In this document: piece by piece, positions 52,295-60,900 of the stretch
Layout: each line of letters starts with the position of its first letter
How positions within the stretch are numbered: the first letter of the stretch is position 1
NCBI RefSeq assembly: GCF_043944905.1
Contig: NZ_JBIMSN010000003.1
Location: 130,176 to 194,175, forward strand
DNA from: Antrihabitans spumae
Lineage (GTDB): Bacteria > Actinomycetota > Actinomycetes > Mycobacteriales > Mycobacteriaceae
Length of the DNA stretch: 64,000 nucleotides
Reading direction: 5' to 3'
Position numbers and translations under genes: made by a program
Notes under the pieces: generated by a model
Told to the model about the DNA's origin: nothing
Database searches by the model: none
What the model saw: the letters and a program-made list of their open reading frames with translations, nothing else

Positions 52295-52308
52295 GGGAGA
52301 GGTAGCAG

Positions 52309-53175
52309 ATGCCCGAACCAACGTCCGGCCCCCACGAAATGCAGCCGGTGCCGCTCGTCTCTGCCACGCAAGGTTTGTTCGGTCGGCTGGACCGTGTGCC
52401 ACGGCGACTGCGCAACATTCCTATCGAAAGCCTCGGCGTTCTCGGCCGGATTGTGCCCGGCGGCGTGCTGCGACGCCCGATTGTGCTGACAGAAGCGGTG
52501 CTACGTCAATTGCTCGGAGTCGACGAGAATTCGGAGCATGCCGAGTCGACGCTGTATCCAGGTGACGCTGGGCGCATCGACGAAGACTTCACTGCGCCGC
52601 CCGATCCGCGGACCTCCGTACGGTCGATGGTGCACGAGATGCTCGATCGTTCCGTCCGGCAGAGTCCCCGCCAGGCAGAGGAAGCCAACTTCAAACGATT
52701 GCTTACGCAACTCGTTCCCGACGAGGTCCGCATCATCAACGCACTGTCCGACGGGCGAATCAGCCCGATCATTCATGTCGGTGTCGGGTCGCCCGGTTCG
52801 GTGGATCACACCGTGTACAGGAACGCCTCGACGATCGGAACCGACGCCGGGGTCAGGCTGCCCGACGCGGTCAGTCAATACATCGAGCCCCTCGAGTCGC
52901 TGAATCTCGTCGAAATCGGTCCCGCGGAGGATGCGCTGCGTGAACAGTACGAAATTTTGGAGACGTACGACGAGATCGAGTCAGCCGACGAATTCGCCGC
53001 TGCCGAAGCCAAGGGAACGTTCGCCAAGAAGTTGAAGTTCAAGTCCGAAAAGCATGTGCGACATACACTTCGGATCAGCGAACTGGGGGCGAAGCTGTGG
53101 GCGGCGGCCAACCCCGATACCTACGACTTCCAGGTACCGGACCGACGAGGAAATCCGAACAACGACGGAAATTAG
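52309..53175 (+). CDS. DUF4393/Abi-alpha-like protein
   Basis: 288-aa soluble protein. The central part RSMVHEMLDRSVRQSP to FKRLLTQLVPDEVRIINALS (about residues 103-145) matches the Abi-alpha (DUF4393) pattern, where a proline-anchored helix precedes a winged-helix-like region. The C-terminus HVRHTLRISELGAKLWAAAN (about 248-267) ends the fold. Abi-alpha proteins are named from a predicted link to abortive infection, which is weakly supported. The gene partners the DUF445 gene here; no phage-defence neighbours are seen. Confidence 0.72.
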   Translation: MPEPTSGPHEMQPVPLVSATQGLFGRLDRVPRRLRNIPIESLGVLGRIVPGGVLRRPIVLTEAVLRQLLGVDENSEHAESTLYPGDAGRIDEDFTAPPDPRTSVRSMVHEMLDRSVRQSPRQAEEANFKRLLTQLVPDEVRIINALSDGRISPIIHVGVGSPGSVDHTVYRNASTIGTDAGVRLPDAVSQYIEPLESLNLVEIGPAEDALREQYEILETYDEIESADEFAAAEAKGTFAKKLKFKSEKHVRHTLRISELGAKLWAAANPDTYDFQVPDRRGNPNNDGN

Positions 53176-53262
53176 ACTTCGATGTCGAAACTCGAGTCCT
53201 AGCTCCGAGGTATCTCCTAGACGGGGCTCGACACGTGCCCCGCGACCGAAGGAGCTCATGAC

Positions 53263-53634
53263 ATGAAGTATCTGATGCTGGCCTACACCGACAAGGACGC
53301 GTGGGACGACGTCGACGTGACGAGCCCCGAGTTCGTCGCGACCTGCAAGTTCTACGAAGACCTCGGCAAGGAACTGACGGAGACCGGCGAGATGGTCTCG
53401 ACGGAAGGACTTGCCGATCCGTCGCTCACCAGAACGGTCCGCAAGGGGGCTGGTGGGCCGGTCGCCAGTGACGGTCCGTATGCCGAAGTCAAAGAGGTGC
53501 TGGCAAGTTTCGGCATCGTCGATTGCGCCAGCTACGACCGTGTACTCGAGATTGCCGGCCGGATCGCCGACGCGGTCGGAGACTCGATCGAAATTCGACC
53601 GATCATGTCTGGACCGCCGGCAGCAGACGTGTAG
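53263..53634 (+). CDS. YCII/DGPF-domain protein
   Basis: 123-aa dimeric ferredoxin-like fold protein (MKYLMLAYTDKDAW start; DGPYAEVKEVLASFGIV near residues 69-85 is the DGPF hallmark). Such proteins are nearly always encoded beside an ECF42-type sigma factor, as here with a 7-base gap. They are thought to act with that sigma factor, but their chemistry is unclear. An AAGGAG lies upstream of ATG. Confidence 0.87.
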   Translation: MKYLMLAYTDKDAWDDVDVTSPEFVATCKFYEDLGKELTETGEMVSTEGLADPSLTRTVRKGAGGPVASDGPYAEVKEVLASFGIVDCASYDRVLEIAGRIADAVGDSIEIRPIMSGPPAADV

Positions 53635-53641
53635 ATCGGCC

Positions 53642-54868
53642 GTGACAAGAGCTTTCGAGGACCTGCTGCGCGAACTGGCGCCGCAGGTCCTTGGTGCACT
53701 CGTGCGGAGATACGGTCACTTCGACGTTGCCGAGGATGCTGTGCAGGAGGCCCTCATCGTCGCGGCACAGCAGTGGCCGCGGGACGGGACGCCGATCGAT
53801 CCGCGGCCGTGGCTGATTCGGGTCGCGTCGCGCAAGATGATCGACCTGCTGCGTGCCGACCAGGCGCGGCGGGACCGCGAGGACGCCGAGGCGCTGGCGG
53901 TGCCCATAGGGCCGGCAACTGTGGAAAGTGTTGTTGATCAAGATGATTCGTTGATCTTGCTGTTCATGTGTTGCCATCCGGCGCTGACGCAGGCGTCACA
54001 GGTTGCGCTGACACTTCGCGCGGTCGGCGGCTTGACGACGGGGGAGATCGCTCGCGCTCTTTTGGTGCCCGACGCGACGATGGGTCAACGGATCAGCCGA
54101 GCGAAACAGACTGTGAAACGGTCCGGTGTGCCGTTCCGGATGCCTCCAGCCCAGGAACGCGCCGAGCGTCTCGACGCGGTACTGCAGGTCCTCTATCTGA
54201 TCTTCAACGAGGGCTACTCGACGACGTCGGGCGCCGAACTGCTTCGTATTGAACTATCCGGCGAAGCCATCAGGCTCACGAGGATGCTGCACGCGACTAT
54301 GCCCGAGGACGGTGAGGTCGCAGGCCTGTTGGCGTTGATGTTGCTGACCGACGCGCGGAGACGGGCTCGTGCGGATGTCAACGGTGCCCTTGTGCCCATG
54401 GGCGAACAGAACCGTCACCTCTGGGACCGCGCGGCGATCGACGAGGGTGTCGCGCTTGTGACAGCCGCGATGTCACGTAAACCACTTGGCCCGTATCAAC
54501 TTCAGGCCGCGATCGCCGCGGTACACGACGAGGCGCCGACGGCGGAGGACACCGACTGGGTCCAGATCCTGGGTCTGTACCTGTTGCTGGAACGCACGAC
54601 GGACAACCCGATGGTCCGACTCAACCGTGCGGTTGCGGTCGCGATGGTCAGGGGGCCGCAGGAGGCGCTCGACCTGGTCGAGGAGATCGCAACCGATGAG
54701 CGCGTTGCCGATTCTCATCGCGTCGATGCGGTGCGTGCGCATCTGTACGAGCTGGCAGGAGACCTCGAGGTGGCGGTCGAGCACTATCGTCGAGCGGCGC
54801 GAGGTACGACGAGCACACCCGAGCAGCGTTACCTCAGAGGGCGCGCGACGCGACTCGGCACAACTTAG
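53642..54868 (+). CDS. ECF sigma factor, ECF42-like with C-terminal extension
   Basis: 408-aa sigma factor. Region 2 (VRRYGHFDVAEDAVQEAL, about residues 21-38, and PRPWLIRVASRKMIDLLR) and region 4 (TTGEIARALLVPDATMGQRISRAKQ, about 135-159) are standard. About 200 extra C-terminal residues have TPR-like helices (YSTTSGAELLRIELSGEAIRL region and PMVRLNRAVAVAMV). The extension replaces an anti-sigma factor in this group and controls activity. It is paired with the DGPF gene. The DinB2 gene starts 7 bases after its stop and may share the transcript. Confidence 0.9.
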   Translation: MTRAFEDLLRELAPQVLGALVRRYGHFDVAEDAVQEALIVAAQQWPRDGTPIDPRPWLIRVASRKMIDLLRADQARRDREDAEALAVPIGPATVESVVDQDDSLILLFMCCHPALTQASQVALTLRAVGGLTTGEIARALLVPDATMGQRISRAKQTVKRSGVPFRMPPAQERAERLDAVLQVLYLIFNEGYSTTSGAELLRIELSGEAIRLTRMLHATMPEDGEVAGLLALMLLTDARRRARADVNGALVPMGEQNRHLWDRAAIDEGVALVTAAMSRKPLGPYQLQAAIAAVHDEAPTAEDTDWVQILGLYLLLERTTDNPMVRLNRAVAVAMVRGPQEALDLVEEIATDERVADSHRVDAVRAHLYELAGDLEVAVEHYRRAARGTTSTPEQRYLRGRATRLGTT

Positions 54869-54875
54869 GAGACGT

Positions 54876-55912
54876 GTGAACGATTGGATTCTGCACGTCG
54901 ACCTCGACCAGTTTCTGGCTGCAGTCGAGAAGCGGCGACGACCCGAACTGCGCGACGTCCCCGTGATCGTCGGCGGCTCGGGCGATCCGACACAGTCACG
55001 CCAGGTGGTTACCTGCGCGTCGTACGAAGCTCGCGCTTTCGGGGTGCATGCGGGTATGCCGTTGCGTGCGGCGCTGCGCAAATGCCCGACCGCAGTCTTC
55101 CTCGCGCAGGATTCGCCCGCCTACGAAGCTGCGTCCGCGGAGATTGTCGAAGTGTTGCGTACGTTTCCGGTGCAGCTCGAGGTGTGGGGTTGGGACGAGT
55201 CGTTTCTCGGCGCGACGACAGCCGAACCGGAAGAGCTTGCGCATTCGATTCGCGGTGCCTTGACGACGCAACTCGGTTTGTCCTGCTCCGTTGGAATCGG
55301 CGACAACAAACTCACCGCCAAGATGGCGACCGGTTTCGCCAAACCGGTGGGGTGTACAAACTTACCGCGGCAAACTGGATGACGACGATGGCCGACCGGC
55401 GGACCGACGCACTGTGGGGGATAGGCCGCCGAACTGCAGGCCGGCTGAGCGAACTCGGCATCGGAACGGTCGCCGAGTTGGCACACACGAACCCCGATGT
55501 CCTTGCTGAAGCGTTCGGTCCGACTACCGGTCCCTGGCTGTGGCTGATGGGCCGCGGTATCGGCGATACCCAGATCACCACAGTTCCGCGTGATCCCCGC
55601 TCGCTCAGCCGGTCCCACACCTTTGCCGAAGATCTCACCGATCCCGACCGCGTTCGAGCCGAGGTCGCCGCATTGGCCGAGTACGTCACCGCTCAGGTCG
55701 TCGAGTTGCAACGCAGTGTGGCGCGCGTCGCCGTCACCGTCCGGACGGCGTCGTTCTACACGCGGACGAAGATCATGAAGTTGCCTGCGCCGACCGTCGA
55801 CGCGGCCGTCGTCGCGGCGGCGGCCCTCCAGGTTCTCGAGCGATTCGAGCTGACCCGTCCGGTCCGTCTGCTCGGTGTGCGCTGCGAACTGGTCGTCGAA
55901 GGCGTCGCCTGA
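54876..55912 (+). pseudogene. dinB: DNA polymerase IV, DinB2-like (frame break at 55349-55352)
   Basis: Y-family translesion polymerase, about 346 aa after restoring one G. The first frame holds ILHVDLDQFLAAVE (catalytic Asp pair), YEARAFGVHAGMPLR, VWGWDESFLG and SVGIGDNKLTAKMATGFAKP. The second frame continues GVYKLTAANWM, the HhH part, and the little-finger region with TRTKIMKLPAP. It resembles mycobacterial DinB2/DinP (Rv3056). The break falls on a GGGG run and is probably a sequencing error. GTG 54876 has AGGAG upstream. It sits behind the ECF42 gene, which may link mutagenic repair to stress. Confidence 0.82.
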
Positions 55913-55926
55913 GATATTCTCGCGCA

Positions 55927-57483
55927 ATGGCGCTCGAAATCGGATCGGTCTTTGCTGGGTACCGAATACTGCGATTGCTCGGTGCCGGCGGTATGGGCAC
56001 GGTGTACCTCGCGCGCCACCCTCGTCTGCCACGTAACGATGCTCTCAAGTTCTTGAGCGGCGAACTCGCGCAGACTGCGGAGTTCCGTGCGCGGTTCGAA
56101 CGTGAGGCCGACATCGCCGGCGGGTTGAGCCACGCGAACATCGTCTCCGTCTACGACCGTGGCGTCACCGACAACCAACTGTGGATCGCGATGCAGTACA
56201 TCGAGGGAACCGACGTCGCGGAACTTATCAAAGCCGGTCCGCAGGTTCTGACGCCACAGCGGACGATCGCGATCGTCTCCGATGCCGCACGTGGTCTCGA
56301 TTACGCGCATCGTCATGGTCTGCTGCATCGCGATGTGAAGCCGGCCAACATTCTGGTTCGGTCGGCGCCGGAAGAACCGAGTGGCGAGCAGGCCCTGATC
56401 ACCGATTTCGGCATCGCGCGAACGGTGAACGAAACCCAGCACTTCACGGTCAGCGGCGACATCGTTGCGACCTTGGCATACGCCCCGCCGGAGCAGCTCG
56501 AAGGCGGCGACATCGACCACCGCGCCGACGTCTATGCCCTCGGCTGCACCCTCTTCGAAATGCTGACCGGTTCCAAGCCGTTCCAGCGACCCAACATGCT
56601 GGCAATGATCAACGCGCACATGACCGCACCGCCGCCACGCGCGACCGAACGGATGCCTGCGCTGCCACCGGCAATCGATGCGGTGATCGCGCGAGCGCTC
56701 TCGAAAAACCCTGCCGGACGGTACAACTCGTGCCGCGAACTGGCCAACGACGCTGCACGCGCAATCGATCCCAGCTTCGTCACCGCGACCTCGCCGATGG
56801 TGCGTGCGCAACCGGTCCCGCCGCCGCCGGTGAATCCGACGAAACCGCCGCAGCGTTCGCGCCGCCCGTTGATCATCGGCGCCGCCGTAGCCGCGGCGCT
56901 CGCTGTTGTGACGGCCGGTGTCGTTCTCGTAGCGATGAATTCGAAGTCGGACAACGGCGGAGGAGGCGGCAAGACCACGTCGGTCGTCGCGCAGCCGACG
57001 ACCACCGCACCAACGAAGGCGAAGGATGCTCGATGCGACGAACTGTCGTCCGCACAGTGCACGTTGGTCAAGCGTCTGCCGACTGCGCTGGCGAATTATA
57101 GCTGCATCTCGGTCGACGACATCGGTCTCGACGACGTGGATGCTGCGATTCAGTGTGAAGGGACCGGTACGGATCCGCTGGTGTTGATGGCCCAGATGAA
57201 AGACAGTGCAGCCGTCGACGCTGCGCTGGCGAAGGTGTACGGCATCTCCGAAACGACCTTCCCCGCAGCGACTTTCCCGACACCGACCTCTCGGGTCGAC
57301 TGGACGACGAGTTCCGGGCGCAAGGGCGGCGAGATCGTGTCGGGTCAGAACGGCAACACCAACAATCGATTCTTGAATTGGGGCTACATCGGTCAGGAGA
57401 TCATCATGGAAGCGCAATCCCCGACGATGTCGAGCGAGGACCTGGTCACCTGGTGGGAAGACCACTCGACGTTGGCTGGTTGA
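55927..57483 (+). CDS. Transmembrane Ser/Thr protein kinase
   Basis: 518-aa PASTA-less receptor kinase. Kinase domain about residues 12-275: glycine loop LLGAGGMGTVYLA, Lys41, HRDVKPAN (about 134-141), DFG (about 160-162), APPEQLEGG. A proline-rich linker leads to one membrane helix (about 314-337). An extracytoplasmic domain of about 150 residues follows with four cysteines (RCDELSSAQC, YSC, IQCEG) likely to form two disulfides, as in PknF/PknJ-like sensors. The signal it senses is unknown. It stands alone, 14 bases after the DinB2 gene. Confidence 0.9.
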   Translation: MALEIGSVFAGYRILRLLGAGGMGTVYLARHPRLPRNDALKFLSGELAQTAEFRARFEREADIAGGLSHANIVSVYDRGVTDNQLWIAMQYIEGTDVAELIKAGPQVLTPQRTIAIVSDAARGLDYAHRHGLLHRDVKPANILVRSAPEEPSGEQALITDFGIARTVNETQHFTVSGDIVATLAYAPPEQLEGGDIDHRADVYALGCTLFEMLTGSKPFQRPNMLAMINAHMTAPPPRATERMPALPPAIDAVIARALSKNPAGRYNSCRELANDAARAIDPSFVTATSPMVRAQPVPPPPVNPTKPPQRSRRPLIIGAAVAAALAVVTAGVVLVAMNSKSDNGGGGGKTTSVVAQPTTTAPTKAKDARCDELSSAQCTLVKRLPTALANYSCISVDDIGLDDVDAAIQCEGTGTDPLVLMAQMKDSAAVDAALAKVYGISETTFPAATFPTPTSRVDWTTSSGRKGGEIVSGQNGNTNNRFLNWGYIGQEIIMEAQSPTMSSEDLVTWWEDHSTLAG

Positions 57484-57500
57484 CCAGGTCCTCGTTCGCG

Positions 57501-58832
57501 CTACTCCTTGGTTCGAAGGACTCCGAAGATGCCGTCCTTCTCCTCGTCCGGTCCCGCCGTGAAGTACAGGGCGTTGGCGTCGCCGAGACTCTCGCCGTTG
57601 CCGAAGAGCAGCCCCCAGATACCTTCGATGGCAAGGATATTGCCGTCGGTGTCACGAACGTAGTCGACGAATTTGCCGGTGCTGTCGTCGAACGCGAGGA
57701 TGCGGCCCGCGCCCGCGAAGTTGGCGACCAAGAGCTTGCCGCTCAACGGTCCAAAACCTTCCGGTGCAATCGCGACGCCCCACGGTGCATTGAGGCGGTC
57801 CTCGTCTTCGATGACGCGGACGAGCTTTCCGGATGCGTCGAATTCGGCGACCTTGCCTTTCGCAGGTAGGTCCTTCGCTTCGGCTTCCTGATCCTTGTCG
57901 AACGAATCCTCTTCGCCCGCATCGAATTTGCCTGATCCGGGAGCGTCCTCGGGCTCCATCGTCTTGGCGTAGGTCACGAATACGCGGTCGCCGATCGTGG
58001 TCACGTTGAACGGTGCGGGGTCGCCCGGCTTAGCCTTGCCGCCTTCGCCGGTGGCAAACGGGTTGGCATAACCCTGGGTCGGGACCAACTGCCAGTTCTT
58101 GTCGAACTGACGGATCTGCGGATCGTCACCGAAGTCAGCGGCCAGAAGCGTCTCGCCGTTGCCCGGTGCGATGGCGATTCCGAAGAATGCCATGCCCTGA
58201 TCCTTGCCGTTGAACACCTCCTTGGCTGGACCGTTGCGTCGCACGATCTGGCCGTCCGGGGTCTGTTCGGTCCATGCGGAGATCGAGCCCGAGTCGGTCG
58301 CGAAGATGAAGCGCGCCGACCCGGTGAGTTGTTGCTGTACGCCGTCGACGTCGACGGGTTGATCGCGTACCGCGAACACGTCGGATGTGATGGGCGCCGG
58401 GTTGAAGATGACGCCGGTCGTCTTGCCGATGGTGGCGTCGGAGGAGTCGGAGTCGGCGTTCGGAACCGAGACCGTCGTCAGACCGTCCTGGTGGATGGGC
58501 CGCAGCGCTTCGTCCGGGCTCTTGCTGACATCGCCGACGAACTCGAACGAATACCCGCCTGCGCCGACCCAGAAGTGTCCGCCGGCACCCTTGGGCCGTA
58601 TGGCGATGCCCCAGCCGTTGACGAGGTCGGGGAATACGTACTTGGCTTCGTACTTGTCGTTGTTCGCAGCAAAGTTGGTCTGGTTGTACAGATTTCCGGG
58701 CAGTGGCGACACCGTGGCCGGGGTGGACTCGTCGCTCGAGTTCGAGGTGTCGCTCGAACATCCTGTTGCCACCGCGAGGGTGACACCGACCGACATCGCC
58801 AGCGCCAATCCTGATCGCATCGTGATCGACAC
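57501..58832 (-). CDS. TIGR03118-family lipoprotein
   Basis: 443-aa exported protein. The signal peptide ends in the lipobox VATGC. The body is a beta-propeller-like protein (repeats such as GWGIAIRPKG, FGIAIAPGN, APWGVAIAPEGFGPLSG, EGIWGLLFGNG) of the TIGR03118 family, whose function is unknown. GTG 58832 is chosen for AGAGG upstream; ATG 58820 is in frame. An IdeR-like box sits upstream, so it may be an iron-starvation surface protein. It converges with the kinase gene, leaving 17 bases. Confidence 0.85.
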   Translation of the reverse strand: MSITMRSGLALAMSVGVTLAVATGCSSDTSNSSDESTPATVSPLPGNLYNQTNFAANNDKYEAKYVFPDLVNGWGIAIRPKGAGGHFWVGAGGYSFEFVGDVSKSPDEALRPIHQDGLTTVSVPNADSDSSDATIGKTTGVIFNPAPITSDVFAVRDQPVDVDGVQQQLTGSARFIFATDSGSISAWTEQTPDGQIVRRNGPAKEVFNGKDQGMAFFGIAIAPGNGETLLAADFGDDPQIRQFDKNWQLVPTQGYANPFATGEGGKAKPGDPAPFNVTTIGDRVFVTYAKTMEPEDAPGSGKFDAGEEDSFDKDQEAEAKDLPAKGKVAEFDASGKLVRVIEDEDRLNAPWGVAIAPEGFGPLSGKLLVANFAGAGRILAFDDSTGKFVDYVRDTDGNILAIEGIWGLLFGNGESLGDANALYFTAGPDEEKDGIFGVLRTKE

Positions 58833-58863
58833 GTGTACCTCTTTCTCCGATAGTCGCATAAGG

Positions 58864-58882
58864 TTAGGAGAGGCTAACGAAA
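58864..58882 (-). promoter_or_regulatory. IdeR/DtxR-type iron box
   Basis: The 19 bases match the consensus TTAGGTTAGGCTAACCTAA at 15 positions. It lies 31 bases upstream of the TIGR03118 lipoprotein GTG and 59 bases before the divergent HhH gene, so either could be iron-regulated. Confidence 0.68.
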
Positions 58883-58941
58883 CTCGAACGATTGCGCCAG
58901 GCTTCGCTAAAATTCGGATCGACGCATCGAGGAGGTAGGGG

Positions 58942-59151
58942 ATGCCCGAAGACTCGCCGGTACCGACGGAGTATCCGCAGCGACTCGGCAAGACCGCTCG
59001 TCGCGAGCTCGCGCTCAGCGGCTACACCCGCTACGACCAGTTGACGACCATCACCCCAACCGAGCTACTGAAGATCCACGGCGTGGGCCCGAAAGCGATC
59101 CGAATACTGACCGAGGAATTGGAGACGCGGTCGCTCTCGTTCGGCAGCTGA
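58942..59151 (+). CDS. Small helix-hairpin-helix DNA-binding protein
   Basis: 69-aa protein. The whole C-terminal half is one helix-hairpin-helix motif (TPTELLKIHGVGPKAIRILTE, here about residues 39-58, core HGVGPKAI), preceded by a short basic region. Such proteins bind DNA backbone without sequence preference. GGAGG is present upstream of ATG. It is a likely DNA-associated accessory protein. It ends 4 bases before the convergent msrA stop. Confidence 0.75.
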   Translation: MPEDSPVPTEYPQRLGKTARRELALSGYTRYDQLTTITPTELLKIHGVGPKAIRILTEELETRSLSFGS

Positions 59152-59155
59152 CTGC

Positions 59156-59863
59156 TCAGTCGACGGCGGTGAGCGTTGGGCTGGAAAGGTATTCGCGGGG
59201 GAACAGCTCTTGGAGGGCGTCGACCTTCGGCTGGTCGTTGACGATGATGTAGCCGCTGTCGGGATTTTCGGCCAGGTAGTTCTGGTGGTAGGCCTCGGCC
59301 GGATAGAACGTGCCGAGCGCGCTTACCTTCGTCACGATCGGTGCGGGGAAGGTGCCTGCGTCGGTGAGTTGTTCGATGTAGGCGTCGGCAATGTCGGTCT
59401 GTTGCGGTGTGGTGCCGAATATCTCTGTGCGGTATTGCGTTCCGCGGTCGGGACCCTGGCGGTTCAGTGTGGTCGGGTCCGCGACGACGGTGAAGAAGAT
59501 CTGGAGCAGGGTTCCGTAACTCACGACGGTGGGGTCGAACGTGATCTCGACGGCTTCCGCATGCCCCGTCGTGCCGCTGGTGACGAGGTCGTAGTTCGCA
59601 GTGTCCTCTGCACCGCCCGTGTAACCGGAAACGGCGTCGATAACACCTTTGACGTGTTGGTACACGCCCTGCACACCCCAGAAGCAGCCGCCGGCGAAGA
59701 CCGCTGTTTCGGTCCGAGCAGGGGTCGGGGCGGCGTCGGTTGCCGGCGCGGGGACCGCGATTGTGGGTTGAGCGGTCGGAGCGGGAGACGACTGTGCCGA
59801 GCAGGCGGTCGCTGCTGCACCTAGCAGCAGCGCTGCGACGACCCGAAGGACGAGTGATCTCAT
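59156..59863 (-). CDS. msrA: Exported peptide methionine-(S)-sulfoxide reductase MsrA
   Basis: 235-aa enzyme reducing the S-epimer of methionine sulfoxide. An N-terminal signal/lipoprotein-like sequence (AATAC, Cys21, an imperfect lipobox) is followed by a Pro/Ala/Thr linker and the MsrA domain. The catalytic motif GGCFWG (Cys60) and GYTGG, GHAEAVEI and YHQNYL are intact. Its start overlaps the msrB stop (ATGA). It repairs oxidised envelope proteins outside the cytoplasm; the reductant must also be exported. Confidence 0.92.
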   Translation of the reverse strand: MRSLVLRVVAALLLGAAATACSAQSSPAPTAQPTIAVPAPATDAAPTPARTETAVFAGGCFWGVQGVYQHVKGVIDAVSGYTGGAEDTANYDLVTSGTTGHAEAVEITFDPTVVSYGTLLQIFFTVVADPTTLNRQGPDRGTQYRTEIFGTTPQQTDIADAYIEQLTDAGTFPAPIVTKVSALGTFYPAEAYHQNYLAENPDSGYIIVNDQPKVDALQELFPREYLSSPTLTAVD

Positions 59864-60390
59864 GCTGCTTCGAATTTCATGGCGACACCGTTCATGCAAT
59901 AGCGAAGGCCGGTCGGGGCGGGTCCGTCGTCGAAGACGTGGCCGAGGTGGCCGCCGCAGTTCGCGCAGTGGACCTCGGTCCGGACACCGTAGGAGTTGTC
60001 GGTCCGTTCACCGACCGCGTTCGCCAGCGGTTGGTAGAAGCTCGGCCAACCGGTCCCACTGTCGAATTTGGTTGCTGCGTCGAACAATTTCTGGTCGCAG
60101 CCGGCGCAGGCGAACGTCCCGTCGCGATGTTCGTCGTCGAGCGGGCTCGAGTACGGACGCTCGGTCCCCTCCTGGCGCAACACGACGTACTGCTCGGAGG
60201 TCAGGCGGTCACGCCACTGCGCGTCCGTCAAGGTCAGGGGGAAGGTCTCGGAGCTGTTCTTCGGCGCCGCGCCGGCCCGTGGTCCGGTGTCGTCGGACAC
60301 GATGGCGGCAATCGCTATCCCGCCGACGGCCGCGGTGGCCAAGCCGATACCTGCGGTCGTAAGAAACTGGCGTCTGGTTGTTGCGTTCAT
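59860..60390 (-). CDS. msrB: Tat-exported methionine-(R)-sulfoxide reductase MsrB
   Basis: 176-aa enzyme for the R-epimer. The N-terminus carries a twin-arginine signal (TTRRQFLTTAGIGLATAA), so it is exported folded through Tat. Zinc is held by CAGC (about residue 96) and CANC (about 143). The catalytic Cys lies in RYCMNGVAMKF near the C-terminus. ATG 60390 is chosen; a GTG two codons earlier is possible. It is coupled to msrA by a four-base overlap. Confidence 0.92.
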   Translation of the reverse strand: MNATTRRQFLTTAGIGLATAAVGGIAIAAIVSDDTGPRAGAAPKNSSETFPLTLTDAQWRDRLTSEQYVVLRQEGTERPYSSPLDDEHRDGTFACAGCDQKLFDAATKFDSGTGWPSFYQPLANAVGERTDNSYGVRTEVHCANCGGHLGHVFDDGPAPTGLRYCMNGVAMKFEAA

Positions 60391-60432
60391 CTCCACACAG
60401 TGTATTCGTCGCCGAGAAGTGGGCGGTTCTGT

Positions 60433-60900
60433 TCAACATCCACCGGCGAGCGCGCACACCAAAGCTCGCTGGATCTTCCAGACGCCATCGTCGGCAACGA
60501 AATTGATCGAACCTTCGAACTCGAATCCGTTGTCGCTGCGATTGACGCCCGTTGCACTGATCAACCCGTCTCCAAGATCGGTGACGGAGGTGAACTCGAC
60601 GGTCTGGCCGGACGACCCTGTCGCGAACTTCTGGGCCGCCTGGTAGTTGTCGTCGTCGTTGCCCTCGATCATCTTTACGCGGTCGGCAACGTCGACTCCG
60701 TAGTTCCGTGCAGCATCGAACAGCGCCGACAGCTGTTGCGGCGTGGGGAGCGACTGCGCCGACAGCGGTGGCGGAGCGGGCACGAACGTTGTCGCCTCGA
60801 CGAAGGCGCCACTGTCGGGGGCTGGTGACTCGGGTTCGGCGCAGCCTGCGAGAGCGAGTCCAATAGCACTGCACAGCAACAGCTTCCGCCCGGTGGTCAT
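60433..60900 (-). CDS. Small lipoprotein, MTB12-like fold
   Basis: 155-aa lipoprotein with lipobox LAGC (Cys20) and a Pro-rich spacer. The domain has the pattern of mycobacterial low-molecular-weight antigen MTB12 and Mpt-type proteins (VEFTSVTDLGDGLISATG, about residues 100-117, then GVWKIQRALVCALAGGC, about 139-155, with two Cys). Surface-exposed; function unknown. Its start overlaps the epimerase stop (ATGA). Confidence 0.72.
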   Translation of the reverse strand: MTTGRKLLLCSAIGLALAGCAEPESPAPDSGAFVEATTFVPAPPPLSAQSLPTPQQLSALFDAARNYGVDVADRVKMIEGNDDDNYQAAQKFATGSSGQTVEFTSVTDLGDGLISATGVNRSDNGFEFEGSINFVADDGVWKIQRALVCALAGGC

